NCBI RefSeq assembly: GCF_030269925.1
Contig: NC_085121.1
Location: forward strand, 761,501-825,500
Direction of reading: 5' to 3'
Source: Bombyx mori
Taxonomy: Eukaryota; Arthropoda; Insecta; Lepidoptera; Bombycidae
Length of the DNA stretch: 64,000 nt
Shown one piece after another: positions 9,383 to 19,947 of this stretch. A model generated the notes under the pieces. That model worked only from the letters and a program-made list of their open reading frames with translations, did no database searches and was not told the DNA's origin. The first letter of the stretch is position 1, and every line of letters starts with the position of its first letter. Made by a program: the position numbers and the translations under genes.

Positions 9383-9888
9383 AGAATGCTGCTTGCTCCC
9401 CATGATGCGGTGAATATATCAGTCGCTAACGGGATGGTACTATTCTAGGCTGACACTATTCTGGTTAAGCATCAAATCGGAAATGTCCTAGTGTTTTAGT
9501 GTCAGAAACAGAGAGCCGTAAGTGCGGATCCGTGACGAGGCCTGCGATGTTGAAGTCGTTGAAATATCAAAATCAAAATATTGAAGTATTCTATAATCGA
9601 ACGCACAAGCTAATCGTAATCTCGGGAGCGATGCGTCCGGAGTGGTGTATATTAATAGTGCGAGTTACGCAAGTCGCCGGCGATGCACCAGCGGGCCGGG
9701 TTACCCTATAACCCATGACTAACAGTGGTTACGGGTTACGGGGCTAGTTTGGCGAACAAATATCTTATTCTAACTGCTTTTGTTAGGATATGAAAATTGT
9801 TATTAACTATATAAATACAAGTGTATAATAGAAGTGTATAAATCAGGCGCAAAACAAAACTAATAAACATACTGTCACGTATTGATCA
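9383..9888. other. No gene recognised
   Basis: An open frame at 9499-9711 (70 codons) shows no family signature and lacks a convincing context. Otherwise unique-looking sequence. Confidence 0.35.
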
Positions 9889-10268
9889 ACTCAAATGGAG
9901 ATGGGCGGGGTAAATGCTCTGCTGTAAAAAGGAAAAATTAAGCAAACAGGTGACAGTGTGGTACCCAGGGGATGGTGCGAGGAGCCTAGGTCGCAAACCA
10001 AGAAGATGAGAGGTCGAACCTCCTTACCTTTGGACCCCTTTGGTTTAGAGTAGCAGCAGACAGAAAGCAGTGGAAAGAGTTGGAGGAGACTTTTGCCGAA
10101 GGGCACACCGAGACGAGAGACATTTTGTAGTAAAAGTGTAGATTTTCCCTTTATATTTTGTTTTCATATAATATATTGTTTTTTTATTTATTTCAGTCTG
10201 CGTGAAATTGTTAGCTTAAAATGTAAAATGTTCGGGAACTAACGACAATATTATTATTATTATTATTA
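9889..10268 (+). pseudogene. LINE C-terminus, 3' UTR and (ATT)n end
   Basis: The plus strand has frameshifted coding with WYPGDGARSLGRKPRR, then AADRKQW, a LEETFAEGHTE ending and a stop. GR-x-PRRW followed by ADR-x-W is the pattern of LINE C-termini of the RTE/R4 style. About 110 bp of 3' UTR follow, ending in (ATT)n at 10249-10268. At least one frameshift lies near 10015. Confidence 0.6.
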
Positions 10269-11194
10269 TATAAATACAAAAAGTAATTAATCATTTTAGG
10301 AATGTTTCGAAAAGAATTGAAAACGTAACTATGATTAACGTATTATTCGCAAAACATAATTAATACTCATTTAGGCTTGTATGACATATAAAGTGTCGGC
10401 ATTACACATAAGGCTAACTGGTCGATACAAGGCGACACTTCCGCAATGAATGAAGTTTTTAAAATATGTTTATGTATGTGCAGATCAATGTCGACCACTA
10501 TTCTTTTTATTGACCTTGGTCTTCTGAACCCGTGCGGCGTTCGCGACACACTTCAAAACATCATTATATTTTCGATATAGTTATTGTTAGACTACTAAAA
10601 ATAATTAAACTAATAAATTGAAAATTCACTTCACTGGTAACTTATTTCCTCAGAAAACAATAGTAATCAAATCGTTGTCCGATTTATATGAAAATCAGGC
10701 CGATTGATGACCTCCTTAAGTATTAAAGGAGAACCTAGGAACCTCAAGGACTGGTTAATATTATTTGAAAGTAAATCGGCGAGGTCTATGTTCTATGTCG
10801 TTTGAGGTTTTGCAACTAATGTTCTAGTGGTGTGATGTGCAAGCTACTTTTTTCTGTTGTTACTTAAATTGTATTGCTTTGAAATAAATTATAAATGATA
10901 GCCTTAATCGGTCGTCAATCAACCGACTTAACCACGAGTTAATCCGAAGTTCCGTGTTCGGTTCAACCGTACAGATTCATTTTACTCTTTTTGTATTTGT
11001 TCTTGCATCTAAGTTGGGAACGGCTTGACCCATTTACTACAAATAGACCGAGCGAGACCCGAACCGGGGGCCCGACGTACGCGTGTACGATAATGCGGAG
11101 ATATCAAACGCGAAGATTCGAATTGAAGACACGGATTTTTGTATTATAATTTTGAGTTTAACAAGAAACGTAAAACATTATCGAGTCATTTAAA
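10269..11194. other. No gene recognised; one tRNA-like patch
   Basis: On the minus strand 11080-11040 contains CCCCCGGTTCGGGTCTCG, a B-box-like hairpin probably from a decayed SINE. The frame at 10367-10549 has no recognisable content. Confidence 0.35.
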
Positions 11195-11495
11195 GTAAAC
11201 TAGATGATGACCGAGCTTCGCTCGTTTTTTTTTTTGATAACGCCATCTTGTTGTGTCTTTAAAGCGGTTAGTTGTCCTCAATTAAGAAAAATAGTATTAT
11301 TATTGGCCAATAGATGTCGGGAAGAGTTGATTATTGAAAACACGAATAAAACAACATTTTCTGAAAATAATTCGTAGCTAGATCGATTTATCGCCCCCGA
11401 AATCCCCTGTATACTAAATTTTATGAAAATCGTTGGAGCCGTTTCCGAGATTCAGATTACATATATATTAATATACAAGAATTGCTCGTTTAAAG
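11195..11495 (+). mobile_element. CTAG-type interspersed repeat, subtype 1
   Basis: Starts ACTAGATGATGACCGAGCTT with TCGCTCG and ends near GAGATTCAGATTACATATAT and CTCGTTTAAAGATATAAGA. A reverse-oriented copy with matching sequence lies at 29197-29545. Shares its terminal design with the repeats at 18132, 29819, 51951 and 53957. No coding capacity. Confidence 0.55.
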
Positions 11496-12061
11496 ATATA
11501 AGATTATTGAGAATATAAAAATGTGAATAGAATACATCTTTCGTATTGAATGATGGTATTGAAGATGGAATGTACCTACCGGACAAATTTCAAACAAGTT
11601 TTTTTTCTTTTATTGGATCAAGTATACATGTGTCTATATGCTTTGTCAAAAAAAATATGTTAATATAGTCTGGAGGGTAGAAGTAAGGTCACCATCTTAG
11701 TATGTCAAAAAGTGTCCGCTGAAAGGAAGCCAATAAAGGTGGCGCCACAGTAGCAAGTGGATAGATTTTAAAAACAGCGCCATAAACTATTAGAGTAGAT
11801 TAAATTAAGAAGTAAAGAAAAATTTCCTACGTAAATAATAATAAAAATAAATGCTGGAGATTTTAAATACTGCACATATTTTAAACTACACAAGTCACGA
11901 GAAATATTAAAGTTTTAAGCCCAGCACACTCCACTATGTTTAAAACTGGTATATTCGTATTATTTCCATTTCTTACACTAGCGCTATTACGGTTAGTCTT
12001 CTAACAATAACTTGCAATACAAGATGGTGCGCCGTACTTGTACCCTCAATACTATATAGTT
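11496..12061. other. No gene recognised
   Basis: AT-rich, no repeat or coding signal I can name. Confidence 0.4.
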
Positions 12062-12222
12062 TAAAAAAAAATTTTTTTATTGCCCTTGTAGGTTGCCGAT
12101 CGTACAGCTCACCTGATAGTGAGTGGTTACCGTCGCCCATGGGCTTCAGCAATGCCAGGGGCAGAGTCAAGCCGCTGCCTACCGTAAAGCACTCTCCACA
12201 AGCCTCGTTTAAAGAAGGATAT
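12062..12222 (-). mobile_element. Family-B LINE 3' end
   Basis: T-rich run, ATTGCCCTTGTAGG, CACCTGATAGTGAGTGGTTA, CCCATGGGCTTCAGCAATG, GCCGCTGCCTACCG, then CTCTCCACAAGCC, which in other copies is the end of the RT frame. Longer than most family-B tails here. Confidence 0.75.
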
Positions 12223-12946
12223 GTCCAATGGTGGATTTACACTAAGTCGGGGCAAGTACCCAGAGCAGCAAAATTTTAGGGCGGCAAAATTTTGAAAGTA
12301 AAATTTTTTTTAGTCTTGTCAAGATTGCTCAATATAATTCATTAATTCTAATAAATAATAAAAAAATAATAATTGATAATTCAAGAAATTCAATCCATCC
12401 ATTATTGTGAATTATAATTTTGGCACTTTTGGTAAAAGTTAATAATCAAGATGATTTAATCAATTTATTGCCTTGGAGATTTAGTATAATAATCGATTTT
12501 TCTATTTTCTGTAATTAAAGAAATTTAATTAGTATTTTTTTATGTAATGTAATTATGAATCACACTTAGTCAAACGTTATAATTGTTAGAAAAAAAAAAA
12601 ACAAATATTTATTTATGTTTTTGGAATATAATATGACATATTATAAAGATTTTTTCCGGTGCCCAAGAGCGGCACTACGTTTAAATCCGGCCCTGCATAT
12701 GTCATAGATATAATGACAATTCCGTTTTGATTGTCATTTACCACGTCATGGCCATCAGCTGAGACTGCGCATCGGGTCCGTACGTTTTTACTGGCATCAG
12801 GAAGCGAACAAGTGAAAGCGGCGCAGTGGACATGCTCGGCACGCGCGCCACCTCGAGACACTGTTACATTCGACTTATCTCACACGTAATTCTAACTAAC
12901 TGTTAACGCGACTTGTAATAGATATTGTAACTTGTGGTGTAATAGT
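12223..12946. other. AT-rich, with a short GC-rich segment
   Basis: 12270-12620 is very AT-rich. 12650-12860 is more balanced; GGGCGGCAAAATTTT (near 12281) and GAGCGGCACTACG (near 12667) read like pieces of an unidentified DNA transposon. No gene. Confidence 0.3.
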
Positions 12947-13183
12947 ACTGGTGGTAGGACCTTTTGTGAGTCCGCAGGTACCACTACCTTGCCTATTTCT
13001 GCCGTGAAGCAGTAATGCGTTTCGGTTTGAAAGGCGGGGTAGCCGTTGTAACTATACTGAGAACTTAGAACTTATATCTCAAGGTGGGTGCTGCATTTAC
13101 GTTGTAGATGTCTACGGGCTCCAGTAACCACTCAACACTAGGTGGGCTGTGAGCTCGTCTACCCATCTAAGCAACAAAAAAAA
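12947..13183 (+). mobile_element. Bm1-type SINE, 5'-truncated
   Basis: Starts ACTGGTGGTAGGACC, lacks a few bases of the GGGTAGGTACC block, ends CATCTAAGCAACAAAAAA. Confidence 0.8.
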
Positions 13184-14399
13184 TCGGTTTCCGTTTCTAT
13201 GTTAAAATTCCGACCAAACATTTTTTTTTTTTAAATGAAATAAAAATATTTACTATTGCTCATTAAAATGTTTCCGCATATAACTTATGGCATATCAAGA
13301 AATTTTATTATTATGTTACATACGGGCTGGTAATCATACAAACGATTTTTAAATAAAAAGTTAAAATACCTATCTAATAACTATCTACAAAAAACTTTAT
13401 GTATTAACGATAAATATAAAATTTGAAATAGACAAACGGCTGGATCGCGTGCTGTTACAATTCATTATCATTACTACATCATAGATATGTACTTGAAGCC
13501 ATAAGATCCGAATTACAATAACAAGGGGAAGCAACAATCGCCTTACGCTAACTTTAAATAAGGCTGTTTATCTGCTGTATTTCGAACGCAAATTCAAACA
13601 ATTCATCACGCAACACTAAGGTCGTAAGTGTCGTTATATAACAAACGATAATGATTTGAAGCGTAAAAGGTTAAGGAGGTTTTCTTTCTGTACTTAGATC
13701 AGATGTTAGTGTTTTACAGATAAGAGTAGTTCCTCGTATCTCATTGGGCAAAAGTTCATTTTAACTCGACGTCGGCTGCAACTATGTATTTACGAGCCAA
13801 ACTATGTTGCTAGATTAGTAACTACAATAATAAAATACTTAGATCGCTTTTTGTGTCACGAATATTTTATCGATATTACAAGAGGAGAAACCTTTTAAGT
13901 TTGAAAATGACAGAATGAGATTTATTTTCTATTGCAAGAATTCTTGAAACTCTTCATAGCTTTGGTTATTGCTAGATTTCTTCTATTGTTCATAAAGACC
14001 AACCACTACGCGTTCATTGTGGAAGTTATCCGTGAACATCGGTCTTTTTACTCGTTAGGCTACGGCCGCTTCAAACTTGACGGTATGTATGGGCCTGTGT
14101 TAAAATAACATTTTTTTATTGTAAACTCCGTGGTTTTCCCGAATTATGAATATAAGTAATTAGGGAATTAAGTTACGTCAATAGATCTGGCAACACAGGC
14201 TGCATTCATAGATGAATAACTAGCATAGATGAAAGACTTGGCTTCGGCCTTTTATATACCCATTATCGATCAAGAAGTAAGAATAAGATGAACGAAGATA
14301 CAGAATAGACAAGGCTGTATGGGCTAAGTTCCCTTTGCCTTCCCAAGTTCATTTTGATTGGGAAAATTAAGCAAAAAAAACTAGCATATTACAAAGTGT
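13184..14399. other. No gene recognised
   Basis: AT-rich. 14010-14041 has faint similarity to the Bm1 middle region (CATTGTGGAAGT, CGTGAACAT). 14305-14345 (GGCTGTATGGGCTAAGTTCC) recurs near 28301, an unidentified short repeat. Confidence 0.35.
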
Positions 14400-14607
14400 T
14401 AGTGTTTCGACGGCCGCAGACCGAATCCACGTTTCACAAACACAGACGCCTCCGGTCTGCTCACACAAGCAAATCGCCCAACGAGACTCACACTAACACG
14501 CGCACTAGAGCGACCGGCGTTAGAGGCTCGCATGCGCCGACGCAGTGAAAGTACTTTCGCAAGCTCGTTGCCCCGGTCGTCGAACTTAAGAGCAAGACCG
14601 ACCAGTA
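14400..14607 (+). promoter_or_regulatory. CpG-rich island, candidate first exon
   Basis: About 200 bp rich in CpG with no repeat match, ending GACCGACCA before a GTAAGACG donor-like site at 14608. A strong acceptor (TTTTCTTTTTGCAG) ends at 14862. A frame from the ATG at 14532 crosses to the donor (MRRRSESTFASSLPRSS). Spliced to the acceptor it would stop within about ten codons, so if real this is more likely a 5' UTR or non-coding exon pair than a protein. Confidence 0.3.
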
Positions 14608-15174
14608 AGACGAAAAGAGACGGCTATAGGTTTCGGAGGAAAGTCGTGAAAATTTTGATACAGGGTGTGCGAAAGTATGGAAACGGCTCTTGTTCGCATT
14701 TACGAGACAATAAAATCGGTTTATTTTAGCATTAATTGTTTCGGTAAAGGTATATTTTTAGTTTAGTGTTTCGCGCTTACAACAATGATTTGCGATTTGT
14801 AATTGATAATTCGAAACTTTGTTGCGATGTAAATTTCTTTTTTAATAGTTTTCTTTTTGCAGTTCGTCACGGCAGTCAGCAGTTTTGAGATATTTGTTAC
14901 AGACTAAATAATATGTTCATAATGAACACTCTTTCTGATAAAAGCCATATTTTCTAACGAATAGAAGGACAAAAATCATGTAAGAAATAATAACCTGTAG
15001 GTATATTGAAATAGTAATATATTGTGAATACCTACAATCTTATTTTATTTTAGTATTTTTTTGAGAATTCGTTCGTAAGCTTCGAGTAAAATTTAGCATC
15101 CAGTTTTGCTACAACAATGTATAAGCATAATTCTAATCCAATGGAAGGTGACAAAATCCACTAAACAAAAAAAA

Positions 15175-15486
15175 TGTGTGCGTGTACTAGTGTACACACG
15201 TAAGAAGTGAAACTTGTTTATGGCCTTATTTTTCGAAAAATGATCTACATGCAACTTTCTAGAAATTGGTTAAATAAAGTTAAATTAGATAAAGTTTAAA
15301 CAAAAGGATTTTATTATCATAGACATGAATACAAAAAAGTTAAATTAGATAAAGTTTAAACAAAAGGATTTTATTATCATAGACATGAATACAAAAAAGA
15401 TGGCGCGTAACGGAAAAATGTGACGCGTAACCGAAAAATGTGACGGTAAATTTTTTTCCAACGCCGATAAAGAAGTTTCACTTCAA
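15175..15486 (+). repeat. 312-bp young repeat, copy 1
   Basis: Nearly identical to 53631-53942: same length and one difference that I can see. Contains a perfect two-unit 60-bp tandem (15279-15338, 15339-15398) and two short near-repeats of AACGGAAAAATGTGACG. GAAGTGAAACTT near the left and GAAGTTTCACTT at the right end form an inverted pair; the left end also has a GTGTACTAGTGTACAC hairpin. Family unknown. Confidence 0.75.
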
Positions 15487-15904
15487 AAACTTAACAGTGT
15501 TTGACCTATACGCGTTCATTCATATGAAATAATGCACTGTTCGAGATTGAAATTCTGTGCTTTTTTTTCTTACATGAGATTTCGTCCTTATGTCCCAAAG
15601 TAAGGGGCATTAATGATGTCATGTACCCACGTCTAATCTGCTAATAACACGAATATAAGTAAATTAAAAGACATAATAATATAACAACTAAATAACCGTA
15701 GACCATTAAAGCGCCGATCCAAAACTGAGTTGTCACATTTTGATAATTCAATGAAGAACACGGAAAGAAATGGAGTCTCACGCCTCGGACTGTAGATCAA
15801 ATCTTGGACTGTTGGTTTTATTTATAAGCTTTTGAATACGCATCGAACAAATTTAAGAAGAAAACTTCACAAAACCAACTCAGATGTCTCGTCACTGACG
15901 TCAA

Positions 15905-16330
15905 ATATTTATTTATTTATTACACTTGATGTAAAATTTACATTGGCAGACTTAATGCCTAAGGGATTCTCTACCAGTCAACCAAAGGTAGTGCAGAGTA
16001 AATAGTGGTAGGTGCAATGAAATGTATATTAAATTACAAATACATACACCAAAAATATATATACAAAAATACATATACAGTATTCAAAGGAATATATTAA
16101 TAAATTAATGACGTAACAAATTCATTCAAATGACCTATGACTGACTCTACCTCTTTTCTCTTAGTGGCCCAAATTTTAAACAAAGTTATAAAATAATCCT
16201 AAATTAATTCCATAGCTCAGGCATTAAAGCATAATTATTGTATTTATTAGACACGAGACCATATATTGTGCTTCTAATGTAAATTACTTACAAAATTTGG
16301 TACCTACCCCTCGTGTGCATCTCATACCCC
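15905..16330 (-). mobile_element. Probable LINE 3' UTR (CR1-like style)
   Basis: Begins with (ATTT)n, ACACTTGATGTAAAATTTAC, GACTTAATGCCTAAGG, TTCTCTACCAGTCAACC, a string I associate with 3' UTRs of lepidopteran LINEs read in antisense. No coding part seen. Confidence 0.35.
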
Positions 16331-16349
16331 TCCGTGAGTGATAAAAAAA

Positions 16350-16540
16350 GATCCAGAACCATACTCCATGACCTTCTCCCTCTCACGCAATAACCAACCA
16401 CCATCAACGCCCTAGACACATCTCGATGGATCCACCTGGTTCAGCTTTGATGCTGTTGGAACCCTCGAGCTCTCCCTCTAACCCTAGCGAAGACGGGAAC
16501 ATCTACCCGCGACATCCGAAAATATATTCGTGCCCGTAAT
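16350..16540 (+). mobile_element. Jockey-like LINE end, diverged
   Basis: CGCCCTAGACACATCTCGAT, GGATCCACCTGG and CCCTAGCGAAGACGGGAACA parallel the tail at 20.78 kb and the reverse copy at 27.4 kb (CGCCCTAGACACGTCCTTAC, GGATCCATCAG). Coding character is mostly lost. Confidence 0.45.
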
Positions 16541-16664
16541 ATCGCTAGTCACTCATCGCTCATACCACTTCACGCGTTAAGCGTTTAATTGTAACTCCAA
16601 CAGTGAAAGCATTTTATCTTAGTCTATTAATTTTGTTTTCGGTTCGGTTCCTACACGCTGATTA

Positions 16665-17086
16665 CTGGGTGATAAGTGCGAGGTTTTTAACGTTCTCGAT
16701 AGAGTTATTTTTTTTAATGCTTAGGTGGATGGACGAACTCACAGCCCACCTGGTGTTAAGTGGTTACTGGAGCCCATAAACATCTACAACGTAAATGCGC
16801 CACCCACCTTGAGATAAAAGTTCTAAGGTCTCAGTATAGTTAAAAGGCTATCCCACCCTTCGAACCGAAGCGCATTACTGCTTCACGGCGGAAATAGGCG
16901 GGGTGGTGGTACCTACCCGTGCGGACTCCCAAAAGGGTCCTACCACCAGTTAACGTTAACTCTAATTTGTATGGAGTTCGAAGGTGTGCCTACGTTTGCC
17001 GCTAGGGGCGCTGTTCCAAGTGCATACAAATTTGAGTTAACGTTTACGCTATCGAGAACGTTAAAAAACTCGCATTAAGCACGCTG
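16665..17086. mobile_element. Palindromic MITE, copy 2, split by Bm1
   Basis: The left arm (16665-16706) and right part (16947-17086) rejoin to the structure of copy 1: AACGTTCTCGAT in each arm, the loop block GCCGCTAGGGGCGCTG at 16999-17014, and TAAGCACGCTG at the right end. A Bm1-type SINE fills 16707-16950. Confidence 0.8.
16707..16950 (-). mobile_element. Bm1-type SINE nested in the MITE
   Basis: Complete tail copy, T-run to CCTACCACCAG. AGTTA at the left junction and AGTTAA at the right are consistent with a short target duplication inside the MITE arm. Confidence 0.85.
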
Positions 17087-17317
17087 TTGTGTATTCTTTT
17101 TATTTCGGTATTCGACTCATTTATTGGCTTTATATAATACGTACGGTCTAGCAGTGAGGGCTGAGACAGTAGTCCGATTCCATATCATGTGTGGGACGCA
17201 TTGATATTATTCTAATATCGATTAAGGACGAAAGCCCATAGATATAAATAGGTGTGACGTTAATCTTGAAAAACAACTAGATAAAAACAGCGAATAAAGC
17301 GGTGTAAATAATTGTTA

Positions 17318-17503
17318 CTAATTTGGGACAACGACGAAGGGAAGATCTTCTATCGAGTGGGTGTAATTGCTCGGTGGGCTGACAGTCCGATTTATGTTAT
17401 TCGGAACTTGTATATGTGCAACCTTATCTTGAATGTCGTAAACGAGATTCAGGCATCTGTCAAATATTTTGTGTTGTACTACGACAGCTACCCGCCACAC
17501 TAA
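17318..17503 (+). repeat. Family-D repeat, longest copy
   Basis: Landmarks: ACGACGAAGGGAAGATCTTC, ACCTTATCTTGAA, GATTCAGGCATCTGTCAAAT, TTGTGTTGTA, CTACCCGCCACACTA. Other copies: 30121-30240 (minus), 57286-57345 and 58297-58456. Both strands are open here but no protein family is recognisable, so the frames are probably incidental. Confidence 0.55.
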
Positions 17504-17852
17504 GAACGAAAATGTATAGTCATTTAAATGTAAACATTTAAAAACGGTACAGATATATTACTGGTTTCGTCCGGGTACAGTCCGTAGCGTATGTCTTAAA
17601 TATCCTCGGCACCATCGTACTCCAAAAGCGTTCATGCCTTCGAGCCTGCCTTCATTTGAAGGAAGATTTCCGTAATTACAAGGCAATTGATACATCGCGA
17701 CCTCAAGGTTGGCGACGGCATTAAAATCTATCCCACAAGAACACATTTAGATTTTTAAAACAACGTAATAAAGTGAGAGTAACTAAAAAAAACTATTATT
17801 TACCAAGAAAATCTAAGAAAACTACTGTACTAAAACTTTTGTTATTTAAAAA

Positions 17853-18439
17853 CTATATATTGATACGTAAAACAAAAACTTTGTACCCCTTTCTACGAAA
17901 ATTGCGGGGACGGAGGAGCATGAAATTTCCCACACCTATAGAGAATATAGAGATGGAGTGCAAAATGTTAATTTTTTTTTATTTTGCATAAAAAATACAT
18001 TAAATCAATAATTTAAAAAAAACATCTAGATATCATCTTTGTTTATTGTCAAACTTTTGTTATTGATTTATAGTCTATGGTCAACTTGAGCTAATCGAAA
18101 ATCTTGGCGAAATCTGTGATTATAGAAGTATACTAGCCGTACTCGCCCGCTTCGCTGGGCATTTAAAATTCACATTATTATTTATTATCATTATTATTAG
18201 GGAGTCCAACACTCATATGAATATTAGCTTATCCATTAAGTACATGTATTTTCTACATGGATACCAAGTTTCAAGTCAATCGGATGCACGGTTCAGTAGT
18301 TATAACGGAACATCCGTAAAAACTACTGTAGATTTATATATTAGTATAGATTAGTCTTTGACAATAGAACCATAATAATATTCAAACTTATAGTTTCAAT
18401 TAATTATAGTCGAATTTCGAGTACTGCGGGACCACTAGT
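17853..18439 (+). mobile_element. Helitron-like repeat, copy 1, interrupted
   Basis: Matches 31269-31651 along its length: TACGTAAAACAAAAACTTTG, ACGGAGGAGCATGAAATTTC, a purine-rich GGAGTGCA block, CTTGGCGAAAT, TCTTTGACA and a final ACCACTAGT. The second copy starts TC and ends CTAG between host A and T, as Helitrons do. An unrelated 222-bp repeat splits this copy. Confidence 0.45.
18132..18353 (+). mobile_element. CTAG-type repeat nested in the Helitron-like element
   Basis: Starts ACTAGCCGTACTCGCCCGCT with TCGCTGGGC, has AAGTTTCAAGTCAATCGG, TTCAGTAGTT and ends TATATTAGTATAGATTA. The uninterrupted copy at 31.27 kb runs straight through this point, so the insertion is directly visible. Confidence 0.6.
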
Positions 18440-18668
18440 TTATAAAGAAATTGTCAATTAAGGTATCTCTCCCCCTCCCCGCTGAACGGGCCCCTCCCCC
18501 GCGGGGCTGGTGCGCGTACTACTGGCCTTGAGCCCCGGGGCGGTATCGATCCAACGGCCTTTGCCGATTGCTTGCCAACTACGTGAAACTACGTAGCTGC
18601 AATAGTAATTTCTAAATCCTTTGGCAATAATTCAAAATCTCTTTCAACAAAATCAGACCCGCAATTTC

Positions 18669-19090
18669 TCAGATTTTTTTTTATTGCCCTTGTAGGCAGA
18701 CGAGCATACGGCCCACCTGATGGTGAGTGGTTACCGTCGCCCATGGACTTCAGCAATGCCAGGGGCAGCGCCAAGCCGCTGCCTACCGCTTGATACTCTC
18801 CACAAACATCTTTTGTAGAAGGACATGTCATAGCGCTCGGGAAACACCGTGGAGGGGAGCTCATTCCATAGCCGGATGGTACGTGGCAAAAAAGACCTCT
18901 GGAAACGCACTGTCGATGAACGCAGCGGTTCCGGATAATATGGATGAACTCTGCTCCGATGGTGGGAGGTGCGCTGATAAAAAGGAGATGAAGGGATAAT
19001 CTCAAACAATTCCTCAGAGCACTCCACATGGAACATACGGTACAAAATACAGAGAGAACCGAAGTCCCTCCGAACACTTTCAATAAATGT
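18669..19090 (-). pseudogene. Family-B LINE: RT C-terminus plus 3' tail
   Basis: The minus strand from about 19085 codes CSEELFEIIPSSPFYQRTS, RSFLPRTIRLWNELPSTVF, FKR-type CLWRVSSGRQRLGAAPG and ends GIAEVHGRR before a stop at 18731. RLWNELP and the closing arrangement are typical of jockey/CR1-clade LINE C-termini. The family-B tail follows immediately and ends in an A-run at 18669. This is the copy that ties the tail to an RT-bearing element. It starts abruptly near 19090, a 5' truncation. Confidence 0.75.
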
Positions 19091-19361
19091 AACTTAATAC
19101 TTTATGTAAGTATCTTCGCAAGGAGTCGGCCCACACACTGATAGCTCATGGCCACGTGGGCTACAATATATGTATTACATTCAGGATTACGTACATCAGA
19201 AGGGAAGGGGTTGGTTGAAGAGCACAAAATAATCGACATTTCAGTTCATTGACACGCTCTTGTTACATTGTGTGTCCGGAGTCAGCTCTCTGTTATATTG
19301 TGCTTTTACAGTGTTTTTTTAGATTTTCAAAATTCACTCCATACGCGATAAGGGCAGAAAC

Positions 19362-19555
19362 CTCGGCGTTGAGAGGATAACGGAGCCTATAGACATCAAC
19401 AACGTTAAACGAACCTTGATACATGAGTTTTAAGTCTCATTTTTGCAGTACAACGGCTGCCCCGCCCTTCAAACCGAAACGCATTTTTGCTTCACGGCCG
19501 AAATAGGCAGGGCCGTGGTACCTACCCGTGTCGTCTCACAATACAACGTACCAGT
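19362..19555 (-). mobile_element. Diverged Bm1-type SINE fragment
   Basis: Reads GGCGTTGAGAGGATAACGGA, CATCAACAACGTTAAAC, CCCTTCAAACCGAAACGCAT, GGCCGAAATAGGCAGGG, ending ACGTACCAGT. It shares the CATCAACA and TTTTGCAGTACAACGG variants with 45396-45782, so the two form a subgroup. Confidence 0.7.
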
Positions 19556-19712
19556 AAAACTCTTAATTAGAAATGATAATATTGAATGCTCAGGAAGGCA
19601 ACTGCCGTATTCATTGACAATGTATGACGTCATATAATTTGTATTTTTGTTGTAGGCCGCGCTCTCGCCAATTGTATTATAATGCAATTGCAATCACAGT
19701 AGTAGTAGGTTT

Positions 19713-19947
19713 ACTGGTGGTAGGACCTCTTGTGAGTCCGCACGGGTAGGTACCACCGCCCTGCCTATTTCTAATGCAGTTCGGTTTGAAGGGTGGGGCA
19801 GCTGTTGTAACTATACTGTAACCTTAGAACTTATATCTCAAGGTGGGTGGCGCATTTACGTTGTAGATGTCTATAGGCTCCAGTAACCACTTAACACCAG
19901 GTGGGCTGTGAGCTCGTCCACCCATCTAAGCAATAAAATAAAAAAAG
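19713..19947 (+). mobile_element. Bm1-type SINE, 5'-truncated
   Basis: Standard tail starting ACTGGTGGTAGG; lacks the GCCGTGAAGCAG block. Confidence 0.85.

Noticed and set aside
14861..14905. LSm11 Sm2 exon
   Set aside because: In the phase required by the 1114-1261 exon the frame reads RHGSQQF and stops; no Sm2 motif.
15279..15398. CRISPR-like repeat pair
   Set aside because: Two adjacent 60-bp units without spacers in a eukaryotic repeat; no array.
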